Shown piece after piece: positions 45,317 through 55,657 of a stretch of 64,000 bases of DNA (position 1 is its first letter; the number at the start of each line of letters is the position of its first letter). A program made the position numbers and the translations under genes. The DNA comes from Chelydra serpentina (lineage: Eukaryota; Chordata; Testudines; Chelydridae). The notes below the pieces were generated by a model. It worked only from the letters and a program-made list of their open reading frames with translations. It had not been told where the DNA came from and searched no databases. The stretch covers positions 44,676,001-44,740,000 of the forward strand of contig JBAIAC010000004.1 of the NCBI GenBank assembly GCA_037349315.1, read 5' to 3'.

Positions 45317-45871
45317 GAGCTGAGACAGCACACTGAAAGAACACACACATGCAGCCAACATCTGACAACAGCCGCTACCCCTCAGAGTTCCACCCTTATG
45401 GGGAATGCATCCTACATAACTCAGGGGACCACTCCGACCCTGACGGTCCCTAAGATGACAACAGACAATGACCTGGAATCTTTCCTGATAACCTTTGAGA
45501 GGGGAGCCACAACTTCCCACTGGCCTCTGGCCCAGTGGTCAATCCAGCTCACCCCACTCCTCATCGGGGAAGCCCAGGCAGCATACCAGGGGCTTGACAA
45601 CGCAGTGGCCCTGGACTATGAGTGCGTGAAGGCAGCCATATTGGACAGGCTAGGCCTAGATGAAGAGACCTACTGTCAGCGGTTTCACCACAAGCTCTTC
45701 CCCCACCCCCAAGGCACGACCACAGGCAATTTCCCAAAGACTTATGGACTTCTGCTGATGCTGGTAAAGCCAGAGTCCCGGACAGGACCCCAGATAGCTG
45801 AACTCATAGTTTTGGAACAGTTCATACAGATTCTTCCGCCTGCTGGCCGAGACTGGGTTTTTAGACACTGA
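45317..45871 (+). pseudogene. gag relic with SCAN-like capsid domain
   Basis: The frame reads MTTDNDLESFLITFERGA, then AAYQGLDNAVALDYECVKAA (capsid N-terminal type). A SCAN-like region follows: EETYCQRFHHKLF, then KPESRTGPQIAELIVLEQFI and QILPPAGRDWVFRH, ending in a stop at 45869-45871. SCAN domains in host zinc-finger proteins have the same TKEQI...LVLEQFL.ILP pattern. The N-terminal gag start (MTEANQLLQWL, 44470 onward) is cut off by the nested LTR and an in-frame stop. The open frame appears to start upstream at 45170, but that part is LTR sequence. Confidence 0.8.
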
Positions 45872-46149
45872 CCAGTAACTCCAGCTGAAGCCACCTGCCT
45901 CATGGAGGACAATAAGGCCCCTCAAGTGTTCGGGGACCTCTATGGAGGAAATAACTGCTCCGGGTACACTGGAGAAGGAAATGGGCCAGGGATCCAAGAA
46001 TGCTAACCCTCTTGCGTAAATCCCAAGAAAACAGACAGGTGACTGGCTGATGAACAGGACAGGGGTCAAATGAACATCTCAAGGTCTGTGGGTAAGATTT
46101 TCCTGTGACAGTAGACCCACATCCTTAAGTGCCCTGCCAGCTCTTTGCC

Positions 46150-46625
46150 CCGTGCCTACACAGGAACAAGGGCCCAGAAAAACTCAGAAAGAGGGTAACC
46201 CAGCTACTAAAAGGGACAGACATGATAGCTTGTTACTCCTATGGACAAAAGGGGCACAGTGTGACTGCCCCTACCTGAAGCGTAACTTCAGACAGGTCTG
46301 GACTGGTGAGAATAGGGCCTGGGGGGGAGGGTGCGGAAACCCAGGGAAACTAACAATCCCAATTGAAGTAGAAGGTCAAAAGACACTGCTGGGTCAAAAG
46401 ACACTGGCCCTCATGGGCTCAAGATGTGATCTGACAATTGTTCAGGAATGAATAGCCAAAGTGGTAGGGAAACTCAAGAAAGGGGATATCCCTATTAAAT
46501 GTATCAATGGAGATATTTTATGGTATCCCAACATAATTGATGGAAACCAAGATCAGATGAAAATATGCATCTTTCTGGACCTCCCCTATCCAGCGATATT
46601 AGGCTGAGATTGGCTGAATTTCCCC
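46150..46625 (+). pseudogene. gag zinc knuckle and protease relic
   Basis: Around 46222-46275 a knuckle-like CYSYGQKGHS appears in one frame and CDCPYLK in another. One Cys has become Tyr and a frameshift separates the halves. LTIPIEVEGQKTLL (about 46350) and LALMGSRCDLTIV follow; the catalytic Asp-Ser/Thr-Gly of retroviral-type proteases would fall in the MGSRC stretch and is lost. IKCINGDILWYP and LDLPYPAILG (46495-46603) match the downstream part of this protease family. It is non-functional. Confidence 0.62.
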
Positions 46626-47099
46626 CAACCTCTTGCAGAGACTTTCTTTAACACAGGAGACCAAGGAAGACACCCTAGAAGATATGTAAGCGGTCTTGTT
46701 CCCTTTTCCCCAACCTTCTTACCTCCTGGCCCAAGAAAAAAAATCCCAGAAAGAAAAATGGATAGAGAAGAAAGAGTGGAGGGAGGTGAGAGAGGTGATC
46801 CCCTCCATAGGCATAATAGAGCTCACAGATACTGGAGCTGATGCCGGTGGGACAGAAAACCCTGGAGAAGAGCTGCCCAAGGGTCCAAATATAACATTCC
46901 CTCCACAAATGAACCTGGAGAAGGAAACTGGCCTCTCAGATTTCCACGTGAAGCAAAGTAATTGAGACCTTGAGCTAAGCCTTTGAACAAGCAGCTACAA
47001 TGGACAACAAAGAGGTGGATCCCCTAAGGGCATGGCAATACCCTCACTTTGCCCTTAAAACAGACTTGTTAAGTACACCAAGACAAGAAGAAACAAGAG
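46626..47099 (+). other. Internal pol spacer of the retrotransposon
   Basis: The sequence continues the element between protease and integrase. It contains a Lys/Glu-rich frame (EKKSQKEKWIEKKEW) and no recognised enzyme motif. Confidence 0.4.
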
Positions 47100-47945
47100 A
47101 TGTGGAGACAACCGCAAGTACCTGGGGTATATCATTGTGAACTACTGCATCTGGCACACACAACCCCATGTGCAGGGCATCTTGGGAAGGACAAGACACC
47201 GTCCAGAATCCTGGCCTGGTCCTTAAGACCCCTGGACAAAAGTAAGTCAAAAATTTCTGCTCCACATGTCCCAAATGCCAAGTAACAGTCCCAAGGGAAT
47301 CCTGCTGCTTCATTAATACCCCTCCTCTTGGTGAAGACTCCCTTTGAAAGAATAGGAATTGATCTTATGGGCCCCTAAAAGAAGAGTGCTTCTGGACATC
47401 AGCATACACTTGTTATCATGGACTATGCCACCAGATACACAGAAGCCATACCACTCGGGTCTCTGACTCCTAAGATTATCAATAATGAACTGCTGAAGGT
47501 CTTTGCACAGGTAAGGTTTCCCAAAGAGGTCAGGACAGACCAACTGACAAATTTCACTTCTTCGCTGATGAAAGAAGTATGGGAACTATTAAAAATCAAA
47601 GCATTTGTGTACCACCTGCAGATGGGTGGCCTGGTCGAAAGATTCTACCAGACATTCAAGAGGATGCTCAAGAAATTCATTGCCCAGGATCCCCGACACT
47701 GGGACCAACTACTCCCAGTCTTACTCTTTGCCATCAGAGAAGTGCCCCAAAGCTCAATGAGGTTTTTGCCCTTCAAACTACTATATGGACAACAACCAAG
47801 GGTTATGCATGACCTGCTATGGGAAACCTGGAAAAGCCGAGCACCAAGAGCTGAAAACCTAGTGCAGTATGTTTTAAAGTTATGTGGGAGACTAGAGGCT
47901 ATGGGGGCTAGAGAAAATCTCAAGGAAGCACAGGAACAACAATGA
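47100..47945 (+). pseudogene. Integrase relic, upstream of reverse transcriptase
   Basis: The zinc-binding part is decayed (LLHLAHTTPCAGHLGKDKT, about 47126-47180). The core reads MDYATRYTEAIPLGSLTPK, then FAQVRFPKEVRTDQLTNFTS and LVERFYQTFKRMLKKFI, ending LKEAQEQQ and a stop at 47943-47945. Compared with the usual core, MDYATRY holds the first Asp and RTDQ the second. The third acidic residue should lie just before the RFYQTFK helix, and LVERF offers a Glu there. The C-terminal domain is missing and reverse transcriptase sequence follows at once. Confidence 0.78.
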
Positions 47946-47949
47946 CAGT

Positions 47950-48735
47950 ATAATAAAGGAATGCAGATGCATCTGGACAAAGTAGCCACTATTCTCTGAT
48001 CACTGAGAGAAGCCGGGTTAACCGCAAACCCCACTAAATGTGCAATAGGGAAGGAAGAAGCCTGTTACCTGGAACACAGAGTTCATAGAGGACAAGTCCA
48101 CCCCTTGGTGGATAAAGTTCATGCTTTACGGGCATACAAGACTGCCACAGCCAGAAAGCAAGTGTGTGCCTTCCTAGGCTTAACCTACTACTGCTGCTGG
48201 TTCAAACCCCATTGTGCCACCATAGTAGCCCTGCTAACTGACCTAACTAGGGACACCACACCCAGATGGGTGCTGTGGACACCCACCTGTGAAAGCGCCT
48301 TTAAAAACTGAAGGCCATACTCTGTAGACTCCCTGTACTTCAAAAAGGAATTTGTACTTCAAATGAATGCATTGGAGGTAGGACTAGGGGAGGTGCTTTA
48401 TTAAGAAGTAGATGGAGACCAACACCCACTAGTATATATCAGCTGGAAACTCTTCCCCGGCGAGAAAGTATACTCAGTGACAGTAAAAGAGAGCTTGGCT
48501 GCCAAATGATCAACAGAGAGCCTGCGATACTATCTCCTAGAAACGAGTTGACACTAGTTACTGATCATGCTTCCTTGTGCTGACTAAATGTGATGAAAGA
48601 GACATGAGATGGTACCTGTTGCTACAACCATGTGCCTTTCGGATACAGCACTGGGCAGGAAGTTTGCATCCCAATGCCGATTTTCTGTCCAGGGAAGTAG
48701 CCTACACCAGTCAAGACTGGGCTTCGGCCTTGCAG
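47950..48735 (+). pseudogene. Reverse transcriptase C-terminus and RNase H relic
   Basis: The first part reads REAGLTANPTKCAIGKEEAC, then HALRAYKTATARKQVCAFLG and LTDLTRDTTPRWVLWTP (47995-48300). This is the thumb and connection region of Gypsy reverse transcriptase. The RNase H part follows with LVTDHASL in one frame and RDMRWYLLLQPCAFRIQHWA, then HPNADFLSR in another (48550-48705). The fingers and the YXDD active site are absent, so a deletion probably removed the integrase end together with the reverse transcriptase start. Confidence 0.78.
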
Positions 48736-48780
48736 GGGAGGATATATAATGATATAATAAATATATAATAATAATAATCC

Positions 48781-49136
48781 TGTTTACAAGCAAGCAGCTC
48801 AATTATACCCCCACACAGCTGCCAGAGCTGCCAATCATGGAGACAGGCACCCACAGCTGCAACCAATAGAGGAAACAAGGCCTACTATAAAGGAGAGGGT
48901 ACAGAGAAGGAAAGGGAGGCAGAAAGGCCTGGGATAGTGAAAGGGTGACAGCCCTACACCAGACTGCCTCCAAGAAAGAGCCAGGAGAGTGAAGGACACT
49001 GCCAGCCCGAAAAGTGAAGGGCTGGCTTTTTCAATTGGAGATGAGTGTGCAGGAATTGACCTAATTGAGAGCAAACTAAGCATGATCAGTCAGGAGAAGC
49101 TGAAATCCCTCGAGAGACCACACTAAGAGACAGTGA
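48781..49136 (+). repeat. 3' LTR of the Gmr1-like element
   Basis: It starts TGTTTACAAGCAAGCAGC and ends AGAGACAGTGA, aligning with 44041-44390. An AT microsatellite (48744-48777) lies where a polypurine tract would be expected; GCAGGGGAGGA just before it may be the remnant. Confidence 0.85.
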
Positions 49137-49139
49137 CAC

Positions 49140-50388
49140 ACCCTTTGAATGGACAGTGGAGTCCCCGATTCAGTGTTCTCTCAGGGGAGCACCAAGGAGG
49201 AATTCTGGCTGAGTAAGCTGGAATTTCTCTTCCATCTGTTACTGCAGTCTCACCACTCTGCACTCCCTGCAGCAAGGGCTGTGGTCTACCAGCCAGAATT
49301 TATAGCTGGATTGTTTTATTACTCCATAATTTGACTAAATTATGTCACCTTCCAAACTGACCTCTGCCTCAAACCCTGAATACCGTACAACATTCACAGT
49401 AACCTTCAGTGTATTTGACTATCATTATGCCACACACGAATGTAAAGATAATCCCTTCTTAGCTGTGCATTTTCCTAATTTCACAAACAACATTTTAGTG
49501 CATGCTCAGTGTGTAATTTTCAAAGGCTTGTAAACTGGTCAAATTAAAATCATTTTGCTCTGGGAAGAGCAAAGTTGCCTCTGCCCAAGTGAGGGCCATT
49601 CCAGGCCACTTTTCAACTTTCCATCCCTCATCATTTTGATGGTAGAACTGTTCATTAACAGGTCACCACTTTTGTTTTAAGTGTGTAGAGTAAATGGCTG
49701 AGAGTTTCAAAAACCACTTACATGCTTTAGATGTCCCATTCCCGTTCATTTCAATGGGAACTGAGCCTTTGAACCTCTCTTCCCCGAGATGGCTTCAAAA
49801 CTCCTAGCCAATTATTTTTCACTCTATTTATACTCAAAAGTAGTTTGAAATATTTCAACTACTCCAGACATTCAAACTATGAACCTTTGAAAGCTGTTCA
49901 GGCTTGAAAAATTCTAATCCAAATGATGCAAGTTTCAGAAAATGATGAGTGATTGAAAAGAGGGGATTAGAATGAAAACCATTATGTTGCCACTGCCACT
50001 ATAGTGAATTTAGTCAAAGTATTCAAAAATGGGAAAAAAAATACAAAATGGCGTGGAGATAATATCAAAGTTTGGACATATTAATAAAAATACCTGATCT
50101 TTAAAGGTTGTATTGTTGGGTGTGCTGCTGAAATCTGAAATCATTTTTTTCTGTTTCCATCTAGCTATGGTCTCTTCAGAGAAGCCATGGGCAAGGTGTG
50201 GGATCTTGGAAGTGTTTACTAAAGGGGACATTGAAGTTTTTGTACCCAATGTCTTTTAAAGTCTTACCATGTAGTAAAAGCAGTTTTGATCCTTACATTA
50301 GATAGAATCTGCATTTGACTGTTTGGAATCAATAGAGGCATGAATATTTGGAATCAATGTTTGGGGCATAGTTCCTTATCCTAGGCGA
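49140..50388. other. Unassigned intergenic DNA
   Basis: No gene or defined repeat is recognised. Confidence 0.5.
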
Positions 50389-50389
50389 T

Positions 50390-50845
50390 CTTGCACGGCT
50401 GGGCTGAGATCTGCCCACAAGATGGGAGTAACCAGGACAGAGTTAGAGGAATCACAAGGCCGGGTTCTGTAAACAAGTGTCAGGGTCAGAGTCAGGCCGG
50501 GGTCAGAGATCAGAGGCAGGAACAGGTTAAAATCAAGAGGCAGGAATCAGGGTCAAAGTTAGGCTGGAGTCAGAGACCAGAGATCAGGAGAAAAGGCAAA
50601 GTCTGGCATTGTAGCAGGCCAAGGTCAGTGTGGTTGCCCAGACAACTCCCTGGGGCAACCCTTGGGGTTAAGTAGGAGCACTTGACCAATCAGAGGGCCG
50701 TAGGGTCCTGTCACTTTGGGTCTCCTGGATGCTACTTCCTGTAGCACCTACTCTCCACTTAGTCCCTGGCTGTGCTACTGTGGGACTATCGGCCATCCCA
50801 GGCTCTACGGACCCAGCTTTTGGTCTCCAGAGGTCCTTACAGATA
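50390..50845 (-). repeat. Possible LTR-type repeat
   Basis: Repeated GTCAGAG and CAGGAATCAGGGTCA words (50478-50590) precede a unique part. On the - strand the block would begin TGTAAGGACCTCTGGAGACC at about 50841. The layout resembles a Gypsy-type LTR, but no paired flanking duplication was found. Confidence 0.35.
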
Positions 50846-50899
50846 GTCTCTGAGGAATGTATGGTGGGTCATTAGGTAATTTGGGAACAGCTGGAAGAG

Positions 50900-51720
50900 C
50901 TGTCTTCCAACTAAGTTTTTCAAAGACCAAAATGTTTCTCTTGGGCATAAGTAGATTCCCAGTACCCTATTTCATCTCTTCTGCTTCTGATTCCAACCAC
51001 CCAACTGTTTATAACTTCGGAATCATCCTTGAATCTGAATTTTCTTCTCCCATTACATCTTGTATGACTCTAATCTGCTTAGTGCTTCTCCCGAACACTA
51101 CCCATGTACACCACTGCTTTGCTTTGCCTCTGCTGAGCTCTTCACCCATGTCATCTACTCCTCTTGCCCTGATTAGTGAAATATTCTCCTCAATTACTTC
51201 CTCAAATCCTAGCTCTCCAGTCTCCAACATATTGTTGGCCACTTTCTCACACAATGAACCTGTGGGGTCCCCCCCGTCAAAGTCTTCCCTGGCATCTCAT
51301 TCATTTCCAGATCCATTTCTAAACAGACCTTCTTGGGCCATGTATGCACAGCTCCTAGTGAAATCAATGGGTCAGGTCATCGGCTTGTTTAAATCAGCAG
51401 AGCTACACTCACTTGATGATCTGGCCCAATGAGAATTGTGTACAGGCAACTGACAGTGTAATTGGGCTGCTTGTTTATAAAGCCCTCTATGGATGATCCC
51501 ACATCCCCGCCCCATCTCTGTCCTCACTTGTTCTTCTTACCCAGTACGTGCCTTCGGTCTACAGCTTCACTGTCTCACCCTATAGATGTGACACCCTTTT
51601 CCTCTGTGGCTCCTGCCATCTAAAGCAGCCTTCTGATGCCTTATTGACTCACCATCTCTTTTCGTATCTCATTTGAAAGTATATATTTTCTCTCTGGCCT
51701 ATGTCTCTTAATTTCCCTTT
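50900..51720 (+). pseudogene. Possible L2-like LINE relic
   Basis: One frame contains NHPTVYNFGIILESEFSSPI, similar in spacing to a NLGVILDSxLSF segment of L2-type reverse transcriptases. Further on, TTATAAAGCCCTCTATGGAT fits a FKALHD-type phrase and is followed by LVLLTQYVPSVYS-like text (about 51525-51560). The match is only to scattered phrases, with several frame changes. Confidence 0.38.
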
Positions 51721-51744
51721 CCCTTTTTAAACGATTTGTATGAC

Positions 51745-51832
51745 TAAGGCTATATTTCAATGGGATTATTCATGTGCTTAAAGTTAAGCACATGCTTAAG
51801 TGTTTTGCCAGAATGGAGCTTCTTTAGATTTT
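51745..51832. repeat. Hairpin repeat fragment
   Basis: CATGTGCTTAAAGTTAAGCACATG is a near-perfect palindrome core. The same core occurs in the larger element at 62945. Confidence 0.55.
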
Positions 51833-52718
51833 TCACCATACAATGTCTTTATGCTCTTCTCCCCACCCAAAACATATATTGTATTAACCACTCCCTGGAG
51901 TTGTTTTTTTTTTTTTAATTCTGTAAAACATTTTGGGTTACAATTAGTGTGACACAGGCTACACAAAATAAAGCTTTTTTTGCTACCATATGTGTAACGA
52001 AACCTTTTGTTTTGCTTGCAGAATTCAAATACAGTAAACTTGAAAACACATTCTGGATATTGCTATGCAAATGAGCATGCCAACAGTGTTTAGACAGTAC
52101 CTTGAAGCAGTAAACAAGTTGATTGTCATGGTAACTCTAGCCAGATCGGCTTCATCCATTTTCAATCCATTTTCATCTGGATTTTTAAGTTTCAATGAGC
52201 AACTCAGTAGTCCAGTAGGATCCAAGACTCATTTCCACATCTATCCTCTGGAGAGCCAAACACATAAAACAAACCGGGCTAATGCATTGGACAGCCATAT
52301 AAAATGAAACAATTGGATACTATGCAACAGTACGTTAGATGATGAAGTATAGTGACATGAAAATAGACATGAAATTCAGTGATCTGTTATAAACTGTCAA
52401 CATTATTTTGATTTCACATTTGCAATTAATTACTTTAATTGCTCATAATATAGTTTTTTCACTGCTTGCAGAGATAGTTCCTTCCTGGAGCAGAGAGAAC
52501 TCTCCATTCTCAGGCAAACCTGGGAGGACCTGATCCGGCAAATCTTTCCTTCTCTGAATAATCCTTTCTCACGGGAGCTGTCCCATTGAAGGCAATGGGA
52601 CTAGTCCTGTGAGAAATATCTATTCGTGTGAGCCAGGGTTTGGAGAATCAGGCCTTCAGCTTGATAGCCCGCAACTGTTTGTATTAATTGTATTAATGAT
52701 TTGTTTTAAAGTACAGTT
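51833..52718. other. Unassigned intergenic DNA
   Basis: A T-tract lies at about 51906-51918. Around 52555-52640 GGGAGCTGTCCCATTGAAGG with ACTAGTCCTGTGAGAAATA suggests a small inverted-repeat remnant. Nothing else is recognised. Confidence 0.45.
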
Positions 52719-52723
52719 GTAAT

Positions 52724-53056
52724 TGTGACGGAGTGGGGAGGATTGACCTGGGAATGTTGCAGGGGAGTTTTACTGGGACTGTCTGCATTGGTGATGGGTG
52801 TGACTTCACTTGAGGGAGGAGACCTGAGCATGTAACCTGAGCCCAGGAGGGGGTTGGGGCCAGGTGACACCTTTTGCCCAGGAAGCGCACGGTGTGGAAG
52901 GGGATGCTGAATGCTCCGAGGTCAGACCCAGGAATGTCGAAGCTGTGTAAGCTTCTTGTCCTGGAGACAGTATGCTCACAGAGAGGAGGCTCCCCCAGAG
53001 TCCTGACTGGCTTCATATGAAGTAGTTCCAGAGCACTGCCCGGTGACTTCGTGACA
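52724..53056. mobile_element. Solo LTR with GTAAT duplication
   Basis: This 333-bp element starts TGTGACGGAGTGG and ends ACTTCGTGACA. GTAAT flanks it exactly at 52719-52723 and 53057-53061. It has no coding content. Orientation could not be decided from promoter signals. Confidence 0.8.
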
Positions 53057-53380
53057 GTAATAATTTCATTTACAGTGTGAACTATACATTTTCCCATATA
53101 TAAACAGTCATTTTGCTGATTTTAAGCATTCACCGCTGCTGGTAATTGTTTATAGGCAGTGTCTTTTCTAAAAAAAATGTGTATCTTTAATGAGTTTAAT
53201 TTTATGGTACTGGCTAGATATTGACGTGTATTTGTCAATCTATACATAGCTCACCAACTCCTGCCATCCTGAACATGGTATGCTCATCCCTATCATCCCC
53301 CCTGCATGATCTCTTATAGACATGATTGAGAGCTTGACAGCACAGCCCTCTTCTATGAACTATTATTACCAATAGTATCC

Positions 53381-53631
53381 AGGGCCCAGATTTTTATTGG
53401 TATTTAGGTATTTCTGTGCTCAGCATTGCAATACCTAACTGATTTGGGACACTAAATCTCATTTTAAAAGTGATTTAGGCACATAGGAGCCCAAATTCCA
53501 TGGACAGTTGATGGCATTTAGGTTCCTAAGTGCCTAAATCACTTTTAAAATTAGTTTTAGTCTCCCAAATCAGTTAGGCATTGCAATGCTGAGCACAGCA
53601 ACACCTAAATATCGATAAAAATCTGGACCCC
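53381..53631. mobile_element. Palindromic MITE
   Basis: The whole 250-bp unit folds on itself. GCTCAGCATTGCAATACC pairs with GGCATTGCAATGCTGAGC, TAACTGATTTGGGA with TCCCAAATCAGTTA, and AAAAGTGATTTAGGCAC with GTGCCTAAATCACTTTT. The ends are GGGCCCAGATTTTTA and the complement of GGGGTCCAGATTTTTA. Arms are over 100 bp long with a short loop near 53500. Confidence 0.85.
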
Positions 53632-54299
53632 AGGTCTGCCAGATGGTTACGCCATGCAAACGGAGACTGCACATGCACCAGAATAGGACAGTCCTAGCCT
53701 GTGGGGCTTTACAAGCTTGTCTTTCCATGCCAAACATGGGGAATTCTCCTCTTTTGTAGATCTATGTGCCAAATGCCAAGTTTCAGAAGATCTCTGAACA
53801 TTAAGAGGACAGAGGAATTTATAACCAATTCCACTCTTTGTCTTTGAAGGACTGTGTTTGCAGACCCTCCAATGGGTGGGATTTCTATATCTGCCAACTA
53901 TGGTCAGAGTATGTCTCAAGCATTGATTTATGCCTGGAGCTGTAGTTAGGAGTTTTGCGTTTATCGTGTTTTTTATTCTGGCAGCCCAAATCTGAAATGT
54001 CTTCCTCGTCATTTATTCATAAACCAGCATAGCTATTATGGTCACCATTATAGACAATGCAGTAGATAGGATGCATTGCAACATTTCCCAGTCATATGTC
54101 TCAGTGGGAGGAAAAACACTTATTCAACCGTGCTCTCATGTTACTTTTAACCCTTTTGAAATGCTCTGCTACAATACTCATCATACTCAACTAACAGAAA
54201 CGCTTGATATTCATTCGTTGTTTTAAAGGGATGTGATGATGCCATCCCATAGTCTCGTAATGTCATGTCTAACCATTCCTACAGCATCCAACTCCTAGC

Positions 54300-55652
54300 T
54301 GTGATGCCAAGGCCTCTAGGCCTCATCCGAACCCTGACCAATACATAGCTGGAAACCAGTGTGGCTCACCGTGTGGTAGTATTGCTAAAATAGTGTTAAG
54401 TTTATAAGAATGCGTTTAGTGTTTAGACTTTATGAAATGCTTGTAGGAAGCTGCATGTATTAATCTCACTTCTAACATTTGTATCCCATGTTAAAAGAGA
54501 ATAGTTAAGTGTTTGCTTGGAAACTGTAAACCAGCAGTCAGGAGAGAAGCATTGCCAAGTGTGAAACACTAGTTTGCCAACAGAAGCTATATCATCTCCT
54601 GCCCAACAAAAGACGGCCCATAGACACCAGACAAACCATTGTGGAACATCAGAGGACAAAAGACTTTGTTGATGCTCCCCTGAACACCCATGAAAAGGAG
54701 ACATGCATGGGGACTTGTCCCATCAGCTTGAGCTCTGGGGGAAAGGAATAAAGATCCCTGACAGGAAGAAACTATCGCTATGCTGCTTGGACTTTCAAGA
54801 TTTCTAAGCATAAGCAAGGGATCCCCGGCTGCTTAGCCTGGGTTAGCTCTAGAGGACATATAGCACTTGCATATTACAGTAGCCTCCATTACCTTTTGGA
54901 ACATAAGGTCTTGTCTACACTACAGACCTATATCAGTATAACTGTCACTCAGGGGTGTGAAAAATCCATACCCCTGAGAGATGTAGTTATACCAACCTCA
55001 CCCCCAGTATAGATAGCGCTATGTCGATGGGAGAGCTTCTCTTGCCAACATAGCTACTGCCCCTTGGGGAGGTGGATTAATTAAGGAACAGGAGAGCTCT
55101 CTCCCATCAGCTTAGAGCGTCTTCATCAATGTGCTATAGTGGCACAGCTGCATTGGTGCAGCTGCGCTCATGCAGCGTTTTAAGCGTAGACTTGTCCTCA
55201 GACTGTAACCCATTTGTGTGTGTATGGTCACCTGCTTTAACCTTGTAAATGACTCTCTTATTGCTTTTCCTTAGTTCAAAAACCTTTAGTTCATTTGCTA
55301 TAGGACTGGCTACCAGTGTTGTCTTTGGTGTGAGATCTAAAGTGTAATTGACCTGGGGTAAGTGACTGATCCTTTGGGACCGGGAGTGGAGTAACCTGAA
55401 TACTGTTGTGATATTTGGTGTAAGGGACCATCTGTCACAAAGGCAAGTTTGCCTGGGAGGCAAGATAGATCAGAGTACCGGCTGTGATTCCATATTTATG
55501 CTGTTACAGCACCTGATGAGTTCATACTTGACACTTGGTTGGTGAAATCTCTATATAGAACTCACAACCAATTTGGGGTTGGTGTCCTGCTTCTTTGCAG
55601 TCTGCCCTGAGGTTGGTACTCCTGCCCTTGAGTCACTCCAGACAGCTTGACA
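54300..55652 (+). mobile_element. Solo LTR with CTAGC duplication
   Basis: It starts TGTGATGCCAAGG and ends ACAGCTTGACA. CTAGC flanks it at 54295-54299 and 55653-55657. An AATAAA (54748-54753) fits + orientation. A MITE at 54907-55199 was inserted into it; without that it is about 1060 bp. I saw no coding sequence. Confidence 0.85.
54907..55199. mobile_element. MITE nested in an LTR
   Basis: GGTCTTGTCTACACTACAG on the left and the complement of GAGGACAAGTCTACGC on the right are inverted ends. The interior has GGGTGTGAAAAATCCATACCCC, a small palindrome. The type resembles the GTCTACACT family seen elsewhere, with TTGTCTAC instead of GGTCTAC. Confidence 0.65.
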
Positions 55653-55657
55653 CTAGC

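Larger units (their letters stand above)
44041..49136 (+). mobile_element. LTR retrotransposon relic, Gmr1-like Gypsy
   Basis: Two direct repeats of about 350 bp bound a 5.1-kb unit containing a tRNA-Leu-type primer site, a SCAN-like gag, protease, integrase, then reverse transcriptase and RNase H. Integrase before reverse transcriptase is the order described for Gmr1-like Ty3/Gypsy elements, the group from which the vertebrate SCAN domain is thought to derive. Every gene is broken, a solo LTR sits in gag, and the joint between integrase and reverse transcriptase looks deleted. No flanking duplication was found. It is a dead copy. Confidence 0.82.
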
